Source: Bacteroidia bacterium
GTDB lineage: Bacteria; Bacteroidota; Bacteroidia; NS11-12g; UBA955
Assembly (NCBI GenBank): GCA_023228875.1
Contig: JALOAG010000041.1
Span: forward strand, 1 to 5,442
Direction: 5' to 3'
DNA: 5,442 nt
Part shown: piece after piece, positions 1-5,442 of the stretch
How positions within the stretch are numbered: position 1 is the stretch's first letter
How the letters are laid out: each line of letters begins with the position of its first letter
Notes under the pieces: model-generated
The model's database searches: none
The model's input: the letters and a program-made list of their open reading frames with translations, nothing else
Told to the model about the DNA's origin: nothing
Position numbers and translations under genes: made by a program

Positions 1-203
1 AACAAAATGATGTGTTTCATATTTATTCAAGAGGCTTTGAGATGAAGGAAGTAACGGTTTATGACGTATTAGGAAGGGTGGTTTATTCCGATGCGTCAGA
101 AGGAAATAGCCATATACTTCCTTATCTCGGAGCAAATCAGGTGTTGGTTGTACAAGTTATAACCGCAAATGAAGAAGTTTTGAGTAAGAAAGTAGGAAAT
201 TAA
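1..203 (+). CDS. T9SS-sorted surface protein, C-terminal end only (5' truncated)
   Basis: The frame is open from the left edge (first whole codon at 3) to a TAA at 201-203, giving 66 visible residues. The visible part matches a type IX secretion C-terminal sorting domain: an FEMKEVTVYDVLGRVVY strand, then a short turn, then YLGANQVLVVQV, ending in basic KKVGN. This domain directs a periplasmic protein to the T9SS outer-membrane translocon, where it is normally removed and the protein is attached to the surface. A GTG at 12 is in frame but is not a plausible start, because the sorting domain begins before it and the frame continues upstream. The passenger part, and so the function, lies outside the window. 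The tail is 36/53 identical in residues to the tail of the large gene downstream (positions 5282 onward), so the two are paralogous at least in this domain. The NQVLVVQV ending resembles the ChiA-like 'type C' class more than the common type A; this sub-classification is from memory. Confidence 0.9.
   Translation, partial: QNDVFHIYSRGFEMKEVTVYDVLGRVVYSDASEGNSHILPYLGANQVLVVQVITANEEVLSKKVGN
57..163 (+). repeat. Direct repeat, copy 1 (shared with 5336-5442)
   Basis: These 107 bases align without gaps to 5336-5442 at a constant offset of 5279; 88 of 107 are identical by hand count. Identity rises toward the 3' end: about 29/44 over 57-100, 59/63 over 101-163, and 35/35 over 129-163. It encodes the shared sorting signal. 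Confidence 0.9.
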
Positions 204-213
204 ACTTTTTATC

Positions 214-353
214 CCACAGATGCACAGATGCTAAATGTAAAATAGTTTAGAAAAACACAATGTAAATCACACTGATATTGAGTGTTTTTCATTCAATCCA
301 ATCTGGGAAATATAATTTTCTCAAAAAACATAAAAAAATCTGTGTATCTGTGG
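214..353. repeat. REP-like palindromic element with tandem CACAGATG octamers in its arms
   Basis: The left arm 214-229 pairs with the right arm 338-353 over 16 positions: 15 Watson-Crick pairs plus one G-T at 222/345. About 108 bases lie between the arms. The left arm contains two perfect tandem copies of CACAGATG (215-222 and 223-230); the right arm carries the complementary pair ATCTGTGT and ATCTGTGG. Inside, a CACACTGAT stretch at 268-276 is a related variant, and AAAAACAC (251-258) can pair with GTGTTTTT (282-289), giving a nested stem. I recall similar 'CCACAGATT...CACAGATT' intergenic repeats from many Bacteroidota genomes, but this was not checked. The element lies 10 bases after the upstream stop codon. 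It could stabilise the 3' end of that transcript, or be a non-autonomous mobile repeat. Confidence 0.65.
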
Positions 354-363
354 CTAATAAATA

Positions 364-401
364 ATGTACTTCGGATACATACATTTTAGTATTTCGATAC
401 T
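364..401 (+). other. Two small consecutive UUCG-loop hairpins
   Basis: The first hairpin is ATGTAC (364-369), loop TTCG (370-373), then G374 and TACAT (376-380), with A375 bulged; it has the stable C(UUCG)G closure. The second is AGTAT (388-392), loop TTCG (393-396), ATACT (397-401), a perfect 5-bp stem. They sit between the palindromic element and the terminator. Both stems are short and AT-rich, so they could be chance structures or decayed repeat copies. Function unknown. Confidence 0.35.
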
Positions 402-402
402 C

Positions 403-465
403 TCGAACTCTAAATCATTAATTTCGAATTCTAAACCCTAAGTACCAAATCCTAAATTTGACATC
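403..465. repeat. Degenerate 21-base tandem repeat, three copies
   Basis: Copies begin at 403, 424 and 445. Their first 12 bases are TCGAACTCTAAA, TCGAATTCTAAA and CCAAATCCTAAA: copies one and two match 11/12, copies two and three match 9/12. The remaining nine bases of each unit are not conserved. This looks like a decayed minisatellite. The AT-rich, low-complexity context makes coincidence possible. Confidence 0.35.
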
Positions 466-510
466 AACTCTGACGAAGTTTTCAATAGCTTCGTCAGAGT
501 TTTTTTGTTT
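466..510 (+). terminator. Strong rho-independent terminator
   Basis: A perfect 13-bp stem pairs AACTCTGACGAAG (466-478) with CTTCGTCAGAGTT (489-501) across a 10-base loop (479-488). It runs directly into a T tract (500-506, then G, then TTT to 510). The T tract on the plus strand fixes the orientation; the minus-strand exit has no comparable U run. It lies 262 bases beyond the upstream stop codon. It therefore ends either that gene with a long 3' UTR or a separate small transcript from the intergenic region, and it insulates the large downstream gene. Confidence 0.9.
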
Positions 511-543
511 GTAAAGAATTCATGTACTGATTCTTTCACGCTC

Positions 544-583
544 AAAAAAAAAATAAGTCCCTATTGATTTTTTTTTAACTTTG
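544..583 (+). promoter_or_regulatory. Candidate Bacteroidota promoter (TAACTTTG -7 box) for the large gene
   Basis: TAACTTTG at 576-583 is a perfect match to the Bacteroidota -7 consensus TAnnTTTG. The expected -33 TTG would fall near 550-558, but that stretch is A-rich and has none; the nearest TTG (564-566) is only 9 bases upstream, too close. A ten-A run at 544-553 could act as an UP-like element. If used, transcription would start near 590 and give a leader of about 170 bases. No better TAnnTTTG match was seen between 584 and 757. Confidence 0.45.
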
Positions 584-648
584 TCAGAATATAAATTTAA
601 AAAAATATTAATTCCGATATTTTATATTTAGCCTTTACCTAATTTAAT

Positions 649-710
649 TGTCTAAAAAACAACACATTATTAATAAACCAACACTTTTATATTAACAAAC
701 GATTTAGACA
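649..710 (+). other. 8-base inverted repeat in the leader of the large gene
   Basis: TGTCTAAA (649-656) is the exact reverse complement of TTTAGACA (703-710), with 46 bases between them. It lies 48 bases before the ATG, inside the presumed 5' UTR. It could form a long-loop hairpin or a split protein-binding site. In such AT-rich sequence a chance match is quite possible. A weak AT-only stem (602-608 with 617-623) is also present. No known riboswitch was recognised. Confidence 0.2.
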
Positions 711-757
711 TAAGCCACAACATCAGGTTTAACTGTCAATAATTTAAAACAATACTT

Positions 758-865
758 ATGAAGGTAAATTTTTGCAACAAACAAATCTCTTTTTTTACGC
801 ACTTCTGGAAGAATCGAGTGCTATCAACAATAATACTCTTTCTATTTACATTCGCAGGATTTTCA
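758..865 (+). other. Sec signal peptide of the large surface protein
   Basis: Residues 1-36: a 20-residue N-region with Lys and Arg (K2, K8, K18, R20), a hydrophobic core VLSTIILFLFTFAGF at 21-35, and probable cleavage after S36 in GFS|QTT, leaving Q37 as the first mature residue. FS|Q is a common cleavage pattern in Flavobacteriia. The N-region is longer than usual, but there is no later in-frame ATG before the core; a GTG at codon 21 would remove every basic residue. No lipobox cysteine follows, so this is not a lipoprotein. Confidence 0.85.
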
Positions 866-3800
866 CAAACCACTATATCTGTTAATAACTCAGCACATCC
901 TGAATCAAGCTATACTCCGGAACAGCTGATTAAAGATGTTTTGATTGGAGCCGGTGATTGTGCCGAAGTAGATTTTATTTACTTGCAGGAAAATCCAATC
1001 GGTGCAACGAATCCATCTCAAAAAAGTTGGGGATATTTTGATGCTACCGGAACGAGCTTTCCGTTTGATAAAGGGATTATCCTTACAACAGGATTTGCCT
1101 CAAATGCCACAGGACCTAATAATAATACCGGAATATCCGGAATTTCAGTTGGGTGGACGGGAGATAGTGATCTGAAAGCTATTTTAGATGCCCAAAGCGG
1201 AGATAATCAGCCTACTAACAATGCCACTGTATTTCAGTTTACTTTTGTTCCTTCCATACCTAATATTTCTTTTGATTTTATTTTTGCTTCTGAAGAATAT
1301 GAAAATCAATATGAATGTCAACATCAGTATAGAGATGGTTTTGCTTTCTTACTAAAAGGTCCGGGCATTCCCGACACTTCCGGAACAACCTACGGAGGTA
1401 TTAATATTGCTGCTATTTCGGGTTCAGCAGGCGTACCAGTAAGCACTATATCTATCCATTCCAACGATTTTATGTGTGGAAGCGAAGTAATAGGAACTAA
1501 TTTTTTTCCTGATTTATATGTCAGTAACTCGGGGATGAATAACCTAAACGAAATACAATATGATGGGCATACTGTTCCTCTTACTGCACAAGCAACACTG
1601 ATTCCCGGAGAAACTTATGAACTTAAAATTGTAATTGCAGACAGAGGAGACGCTGGTTATGATTCTGCCGTTTTTTTTAAAGCTGGTAGTTTTAATATCG
1701 GTCTTAATTTGGGAGATGATCTAACTGTAGAAGATAGCACAGCTCCCTGTAACTTAGACACCATTACTATTGGCGTAGAGTCAAAACCCTTTGAAATCTA
1801 CCAATGGTATGCTTACGATGGTTCAAGTTTTAACGAAATTCCAGGAGAAACCACAAGTTATTTAGATGTTTCTACTGCTGGAGTTTATGGTTTAGAACTG
1901 ACTTACGGATTAGAAGAATGTACTTATTTTGACTCTGTTACTGTCGAATTTGCTGACAACCCTGTAGCTTATCAACCAAGTACTTTAATCGGTTGTGAAA
2001 GTATGTCTGAAGATGGTTATGCCTCATTTATACTAACCGATAGAGATGCCCAAATTATTAACGGGCAAACGGATATGACCGTAATGTATTTTGAAACATC
2101 AGAACTGGCAGAAGAAGGAAATCCCGAAAATCAACTTACTATTCCTTATACTAATACAGAAATTTGGGGACAAACAATATATGCGAGAATAGAACATATA
2201 GATTTCGGCTGTTATGACATTACAGAATTAGATCTGATTGTTTGTCAGCCTTGTCTCGAAAATTTTATACTGAACTCTCAAGCTGAAGTAGATTTTTTCG
2301 AGCAAACCTATTCGCATTGTACCGATGTAATAGGAGATGTAATTGTTGAAGGAGAAGATATTACGGATTTAACAGGGTTGAATAGTTTAGTAAATGTGGG
2401 AGGAGATTTTACAATTCAAAGTAACCCGTCTTTAAACGAACTTAACGGACTGAATAACTTATCTGCTGTTAATGGTAATTTTAATATTATAGACAATCCC
2501 GCATTATCAGAAATTGCAGGTTTTTCTTCATTAAATCAGATAGACGGGCATTTTTGGCTTAAAGACTTACCGAGTTTGGCTGTGTTATCTGGTTTTACTT
2601 CTTTAAATCATATAGGCAATGAATTTTGGATACAAAACACAGAACTTCAAAACCTGGATAGCCTCGAAAGCATAGTCAGCATTGGAGGTAAACTTGCTTT
2701 AGAGGACAATCCGTCAATGAATAATATTTCAGGACTTTCAAATATCAACCCCGAAACTATATTGGGCGAGTTAGGTCTGTATATTACCAATAATCCTTCC
2801 CTTTCTGTTTGTAGCCTACCTAATTTTTGTACCTACTTGAATGGAGAGGGAAATAGAACCATAAGCGAAAATGCAGGGTATTGTTTTGACTTAGATATTG
2901 TGCTACTTGATTGTATTCCTTGTGAAATTCCTACGGATCTGAAAGCAGTTAATATATTTATTAATACGGCTGATTTGAATTGGAATGGTGAAGAAGAACT
3001 TTTTGATATTGAGTGGGGAACTACAGGATTTGTACAAGGTAATGGTATAATTGAGAGCTATATCGGAGGAACCGAATACAACCTTTCTGAACTTATGGCA
3101 GATACTAAATACGATTTCTATGTCCGTACTTATTGCGAAACCAAACAAAGTGATTGGGCAGGCCCGTATAGTTTTACAACATTAAAAGACTGTCCTACAG
3201 GAAACTTCACTTTTACTTCGCAACAACAGATAAATAGTTTCGGAGCAGAATATGCTCACTGTTCAGATATTATCCTTAATAACGTAACTATTCAGGGAGC
3301 TAATATTACTAACCTCGACGGCTTAAATAAGATTTCAGAAATACAAGGGTTTCTCGATATTAAAAATAATTCTCAACTGCAAAATCTTATGGGGCTAAAC
3401 TCTTTAAATTGGGTTGAAGGCAATCTTAACATTACTGGTAATACTATTTTAGAAAATTTGGAAGGACTTGGTTCTTTAACCGAAATAGGAAATGATTTAA
3501 TTATAGGAAACAATGACGCTTTAGTGAACCTATCAGGCTTAGATTCTTTGGCTCAAGTCGGAATGACCTTACATATTTTTTACAATCCTTCTCTTTTGAG
3601 CTTAAACGGATTAAACAACTTAACTCAAATGGAGGAAGGGTATATCCGTATTGAAAACAACGGACAACTAAACGATATATCAGATTTACAAGATATAAAT
3701 CCTGTTTCTATATCGGAAGAATACGGATTGCATATTGTTAATAATACCAACCTCTCAATATGTGATTTTTCTAATTTTTGCACCTATTTACAAGGTTCGG

Positions 3801-5442
3801 GAGTTAGAACCATTTCGGGTAATGCGGGAAATTGTTCTGACGAAACTACTTTAGTAAATTTATGCAACGGAGAATGTCTGTCATCTACCATTTGGAACGG
3901 AACCTCTTGGAGCAACAACACACCTGACCATACCAAAAAAGTCATCATTAACGGAAATTTAACCATTACAGAAGATGTGACTTTCTGCGAATTATTATTA
4001 AATTCAGGAACTCTGACTGTAAGCTCAGGAGCGACACTTACCGTAAACGGAGTAATTGAAAACTCCCAAAGCCAGGCTAACTTTATCGTTCAAAACGAGG
4101 CAAATCTGATTCAGGTTGATGATGTCGAAAATGTTGGGGAAATTACCGTTTACCGAAACAGCTCGTTAATCAAACATTTAGATTACACCTTGTGGTCTTC
4201 GCCTGTGGCAGAACAAGGTTTAAAAGAGTTTTCGCCTCAAACAATTTGGTATCGCATTTACGATTACAACACCACTACCGACCAATGGAGTCAGATTTTC
4301 GGAACTTCGTCTGACCCTGACCAAAACTTTGAGCAAGGTATCGGATATATGTTCCGTGCTCCAAACGATTTTGTAACTACTCCTTACACATATAACGGAG
4401 AATTTACAGGAATTCCGAACAACGGAACTATCTCAGTTGCGTTTAATCCTTTGGGAATGTATCAAAGTGTAGGAAATCCGTATCCGTCTAATATAAGTAT
4501 AACAGCGTTTTGGCAAGAAAATCCCGGTACAGGAACGCTTTACTTTTGGACAAACATCAATCCGTGGGATAGTTCTTTAAATGACGGAAGCGGAGATTAT
4601 ACAGCCAACAATTGGGCAACTTACAGCCTTATCGGAGGTGTAGATGTCCCTCAATCGGCTGATAACGATGCAACAAACAAAAAGCCCAACGAATTTGTTT
4701 CTGTAGGACAAGGATTTATGGTAGAAGCCCCTACCCTGCCTTCGGTTATTTTTACCAACGCAATGCGTACTTCAGACGAGGGAGTATTTTTCAAAGCCAT
4801 GGAAGAAGAAAAACACAGACTTTGGCTCAATCTGTCTGACGAAACACTTGTTCTGAACCAAACGCTTATCGGATATGTAAATCAAGCCACCAACCAGCAG
4901 GATTTTGGTATTGACTCTAAAATGTTCGGATATGCGGGTTCTGCTTTGTACAGTTTAATTCAGAATAGCCAAGATAACTTTGTAATTCAAGGTCGTGCTT
5001 TGCCTTTTGACGATAACGATGTGGTTCAACTCGGATTCAGAGCCAACCAAGCAGGAAGTTTTACAATCTCATTAGCGGATTTTGACGGAATCTTTGCAGA
5101 AAATCAGGATATTTACCTAAGAGACAATTTCACCCAAACCGAACACAACCTGAAAGACGGAAATTATAGTTTTGTAAGTCAGCAAGGTACATTCAACAGT
5201 CGTTTTGAAGTGGTTTACAAACAATCGGGAGTGCTAAATATTGCCATTCCGGATTTAAACAATGGTTGGGTGGTTTACAAAAAAGATGACACATTTTATA
5301 TCCAATCGCAAAACTTTGAAATCAAAAAAGTAGCGGTTTATGATATGTTAGGCAGAATAGTTTACACTTCCGAGGCAGAAGGCAATAGCCATACACTCCC
5401 TTATCTTGGAGCAAATCAGGTGTTGGTTGTACAAGTTATAAC
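758..5442 (+). CDS. Large modular T9SS-secreted surface protein: choice-of-anchor L, two receptor-L/LRR modules, FN3 (3' truncated)
   Basis: One frame stays open for 1561 codons from ATG 758 to the right edge. The start is supported by the signal peptide that follows it; there is no Shine-Dalgarno, and an A-rich AATTTAAAACAATACTT precedes it, as is normal in Bacteroidota. Order of parts: signal peptide 1-36; choice-of-anchor L 48-316 (FASEEYENQYE at 176-186); Ig/PKD-like 317-403; flavobacterial repeat-type domain 404-499; receptor-L module 1, 500-719; FN3 722-810; receptor-L module 2, 812-1036; Trp/Asn-rich beta domain 1040-1127; long C-terminal region 1128-1508, with WSSPV (1146-1150), GNPYPSN (1239-1245), IQGRALPF (1410-1417) and RFEVVY (1482-1487); sorting signal 1509 to end. 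The upstream homologue predicts about 13 more residues, so roughly 1574 in total. No enzyme motif is visible. The likely role is surface adhesion or ligand binding after export through Sec and T9SS; this is inferred from the domains. It is probably monocistronic, having its own long leader and a terminator upstream. Confidence 0.93.
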   Translation, partial: MKVNFCNKQISFFTHFWKNRVLSTIILFLFTFAGFSQTTISVNNSAHPESSYTPEQLIKDVLIGAGDCAEVDFIYLQENPIGATNPSQKSWGYFDATGTSFPFDKGIILTTGFASNATGPNNNTGISGISVGWTGDSDLKAILDAQSGDNQPTNNATVFQFTFVPSIPNISFDFIFASEEYENQYECQHQYRDGFAFLLKGPGIPDTSGTTYGGINIAAISGSAGVPVSTISIHSNDFMCGSEVIGTNFFPDLYVSNSGMNNLNEIQYDGHTVPLTAQATLIPGETYELKIVIADRGDAGYDSAVFFKAGSFNIGLNLGDDLTVEDSTAPCNLDTITIGVESKPFEIYQWYAYDGSSFNEIPGETTSYLDVSTAGVYGLELTYGLEECTYFDSVTVEFADNPVAYQPSTLIGCESMSEDGYASFILTDRDAQIINGQTDMTVMYFETSELAEEGNPENQLTIPYTNTEIWGQTIYARIEHIDFGCYDITELDLIVCQPCLENFILNSQAEVDFFEQTYSHCTDVIGDVIVEGEDITDLTGLNSLVNVGGDFTIQSNPSLNELNGLNNLSAVNGNFNIIDNPALSEIAGFSSLNQIDGHFWLKDLPSLAVLSGFTSLNHIGNEFWIQNTELQNLDSLESIVSIGGKLALEDNPSMNNISGLSNINPETILGELGLYITNNPSLSVCSLPNFCTYLNGEGNRTISENAGYCFDLDIVLLDCIPCEIPTDLKAVNIFINTADLNWNGEEELFDIEWGTTGFVQGNGIIESYIGGTEYNLSELMADTKYDFYVRTYCETKQSDWAGPYSFTTLKDCPTGNFTFTSQQQINSFGAEYAHCSDIILNNVTIQGANITNLDGLNKISEIQGFLDIKNNSQLQNLMGLNSLNWVEGNLNITGNTILENLEGLGSLTEIGNDLIIGNNDALVNLSGLDSLAQVGMTLHIFYNPSLLSLNGLNNLTQMEEGYIRIENNGQLNDISDLQDINPVSISEEYGLHIVNNTNLSICDFSNFCTYLQGSGVRTISGNAGNCSDETTLVNLCNGECLSSTIWNGTSWSNNTPDHTKKVIINGNLTITEDVTFCELLLNSGTLTVSSGATLTVNGVIENSQSQANFIVQNEANLIQVDDVENVGEITVYRNSSLIKHLDYTLWSSPVAEQGLKEFSPQTIWYRIYDYNTTTDQWSQIFGTSSDPDQNFEQGIGYMFRAPNDFVTTPYTYNGEFTGIPNNGTISVAFNPLGMYQSVGNPYPSNISITAFWQENPGTGTLYFWTNINPWDSSLNDGSGDYTANNWATYSLIGGVDVPQSADNDATNKKPNEFVSVGQGFMVEAPTLPSVIFTNAMRTSDEGVFFKAMEEEKHRLWLNLSDETLVLNQTLIGYVNQATNQQDFGIDSKMFGYAGSALYSLIQNSQDNFVIQGRALPFDDNDVVQLGFRANQAGSFTISLADFDGIFAENQDIYLRDNFTQTEHNLKDGNYSFVSQQGTFNSRFEVVYKQSGVLNIAIPDLNNGWVVYKKDDTFYIQSQNFEIKKVAVYDMLGRIVYTSEAEGNSHTLPYLGANQVLVVQVI
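899..1705 (+). other. Choice-of-anchor L domain (residues 48-316)
   Basis: The stretch has the features of the family: an opening TPEQLIKDVLIGAGDC (53-68), a GIILTTG strand, the signature FDFIFASEEYENQYE ending at residue 186, then RDGFAFLLKGPG and ITIADRGD-like sequence (here IVIADRGDAGYDSAVFFKAGSF, 291-312). The family occurs in surface proteins that use varied C-terminal anchors (T9SS, PEP-CTERM and others), hence the name; here the partner is T9SS. Its molecular function is not established. The acidic residues in SEEYE and RDG could be metal ligands, which is inference. Confidence 0.85.
1706..2254 (+). other. Ig/PKD-like stretch and flavobacterial repeat-type beta domain (residues 317-499)
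   Basis: Residues 317-403 follow a PKD/Ig-like plan of a bacterial surface spacer: LGDD opening, PCNLDTITI, YQWYAYDG (a Trp strand), YLDVSTAGVYGLELTY, then ECTYFDSVTVEF. Residues 404-499 match a domain familiar from flavobacterial cell-surface proteins: GCESMSEDGYASFILTDRDAQI, MYFETSELAEEGNP, GQTIYARIE, then GCYDITELDLIVC. Both are probably beta-sandwich spacers that lift the receptor-L modules from the N-terminal domain. The assignment rests on recalled sequence style, not a search. Confidence 0.6.
2369..2809 (+). repeat. Receptor-L/leucine-rich module 1: six protein repeats (residues 538-684)
   Basis: Six consecutive units of 24, 24, 24, 23, 24 and 28 residues start at 538, 562, 586, 610, 633 and 657. 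Each opens LxGLxxL, continues with a hydrophobic-x-G strand, and closes with NPxL or a variant. This is the pattern of Receptor L-type right-handed solenoids found in EGF and insulin receptors and in many flavobacterial surface proteins. An N-terminal cap carries C521; the C-terminal cap has C685, C691 and C709 in C-x5-C-x17-C spacing. The repeat is visible only at protein level; the DNA copies have diverged, so it is old. Confidence 0.85.
2921..3187 (+). other. Fibronectin type III domain between the two L modules (residues 722-810)
   Basis: The typical flavobacterial FN3 pattern is present: CEIPTDLKAVNI opening, ADLNWN strand, FDIEWGTTGF, then YNLSELMADTKYDFYVRTYC and DWAGPYSFTTLKD at the end. 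The L-x-x-L-x-x-x-T-x-Y core, the Trp of strand B and the closing SFTT are all in place. It acts as a rigid linker between the two receptor-L modules. Confidence 0.85.
3314..3760 (+). repeat. Receptor-L/leucine-rich module 2: six protein repeats (residues 853-1001)
   Basis: Six units of 24, 24, 24, 24, 25 and 28 residues start at 853, 877, 901, 925, 949 and 974, with the same LxGLxxL opening as module 1. The flanks also match module 1: an AHCSD cap (C835; SHCTD in module 1) about 18 residues before the first unit, and a C-terminal cap with C1002, C1008 and C1026 in identical C-x5-C-x17-C spacing, around FCTYLQGSG and RTISGNAG. The two modules clearly arose by duplication of one complete domain. 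Confidence 0.85.
3875..5281 (+). other. Trp/Asn-rich beta domain and long flavobacterial C-terminal region (residues 1040-1508)
   Basis: Residues 1040-1127 begin STIWNGTSWSNNTPD and continue with NGNLTI, LLLNSGTLTVSSGATLTV and NGVIENS. This is a repetitive beta-strand pattern common just before C-terminal regions of flavobacterial T9SS cargo. Residues 1128-1508 are a long conserved-looking block with YTLWSSPV, GIGYMFRAP, GNPYPSN, VGQGFMVEAP, RLWLNL, IQGRALPF and RFEVVY. I recall such blocks preceding ChiA-type sorting signals in many paralogues per genome. No catalytic residues were recognised. Synonymous codon choice differs from the part before (see findings). Confidence 0.6.
5282..5442 (+). 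other. T9SS C-terminal sorting signal of the large protein (cut at window edge)
   Basis: From residue 1509: FEIKKVAVYDMLGRIVY, a variable turn, EGNSHTLPYLGANQVLVVQVI, then the window ends inside a Thr codon. The upstream gene shows how it should end: about 12 further residues with a basic KKVGN finish. The VYDxLGR strand is the hallmark of T9SS sorting domains; the NQVLVV ending suggests the type C (ChiA-like) class. Confidence 0.88.
5336..5442 (+). repeat. Direct repeat, copy 2 (shared with 57-163)
   Basis: Second copy of the sorting-signal repeat, running to the window edge, so the repeat may continue further right. The last 35 bases (5408-5442) are identical to 129-163. Confidence 0.9.

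Larger units (their letters stand above)
204..757. other. Intergenic region, 554 bases, no convincing gene
   Basis: No reading frame with coding character was found on either strand. The region falls into four blocks: a palindromic REP-like element (214-353), a zone of small hairpins and degenerate repeats (364-465), an intrinsic terminator (466-510), and an AT-rich promoter/leader zone (about 540-757) with a run of ten A at 544-553 and nine T at 568-576. The size and the terminator indicate that the flanking genes are separate transcription units. Confidence 0.8.

Noticed and set aside
12..203. A short complete gene starting at GTG 12
   Set aside because: The frame is open to the left edge, and the product is only the tail of a T9SS sorting domain, which does not function alone. 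It is the end of a longer gene.
214..353. CRISPR array or transcription terminator
   Set aside because: There are no regularly spaced direct repeats with unique spacers; the octamers are directly adjacent. The palindrome has no U tract after it, so it is not a canonical terminator.
204..757. tRNA, rRNA, insertion sequence or attachment site in the intergenic region
   Set aside because: No cloverleaf, transposase remnant or target-site duplication was seen; only the palindrome, hairpins, degenerate repeats and terminator were found.
2903..3148. An 81-codon open frame on the minus strand
   Set aside because: It lies wholly inside the large plus-strand gene, over the end of L module 1 and most of the FN3 domain. 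The translation has no recognisable domain, and the plus frame is clearly coding.
3784..3966. A 60-codon open frame on the minus strand
   Set aside because: It overlaps the cap of L module 2 and the Trp/Asn-rich domain on the plus strand, has no family features, and has no separate promoter or start signal.
5209..5280. Repeat of GTGGTTTACAAA at about 5209 and 5269
   Set aside because: The copies encode VVYK by chance in two strands; flanking sequence is unrelated, so no repeat structure is supported.

Overview
The window looks like a chromosomal segment of a Bacteroidota, most likely Flavobacteriia. It is AT-rich. It carries type IX secretion (T9SS) C-terminal signals, flavobacterial-type surface-protein domains and a TAnnTTTG-type promoter box, and the main gene has no Shine-Dalgarno sequence. 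I cannot name a genus.

Layout: (1) Positions 1-203 are the 3' end of a gene whose start lies off the left edge; only its T9SS C-terminal sorting domain is visible. (2) Positions 204-757 are a 554-base intergenic region without a convincing gene. It holds a REP-like palindromic element (214-353), two small UUCG-loop hairpins (364-401), a degenerate 21-base repeat (403-465), a strong intrinsic terminator (466-510), a candidate promoter (-7 box at 576-583) and a long AT-rich leader. (3) From 758 to the right edge runs one uninterrupted reading frame of 1561 complete codons with no stop, so the gene is cut at its 3' end. By analogy with the upstream gene, only about 13 codons are missing.

The large protein is a modular exported surface protein: signal peptide, choice-of-anchor L domain, Ig/PKD-like stretch, a short flavobacterial repeat-type domain, a first receptor-L/leucine-rich module, a fibronectin type III domain, a second receptor-L/leucine-rich module, a Trp/Asn-rich beta domain, a long flavobacterial C-terminal region, and a T9SS sorting signal resembling the ChiA-type (type C) class. 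No catalytic motif is visible. A structural, adhesive or ligand-binding role at the cell surface is the best inference.

The two genes are tandem and co-oriented and share their C-terminal domain. Their last 107 comparable bases are about 82% identical by hand count, ending in a 35-base perfectly identical block that includes silent positions. They are therefore probably two members of a paralogous T9SS cargo family, separated by a terminator and transcribed independently.
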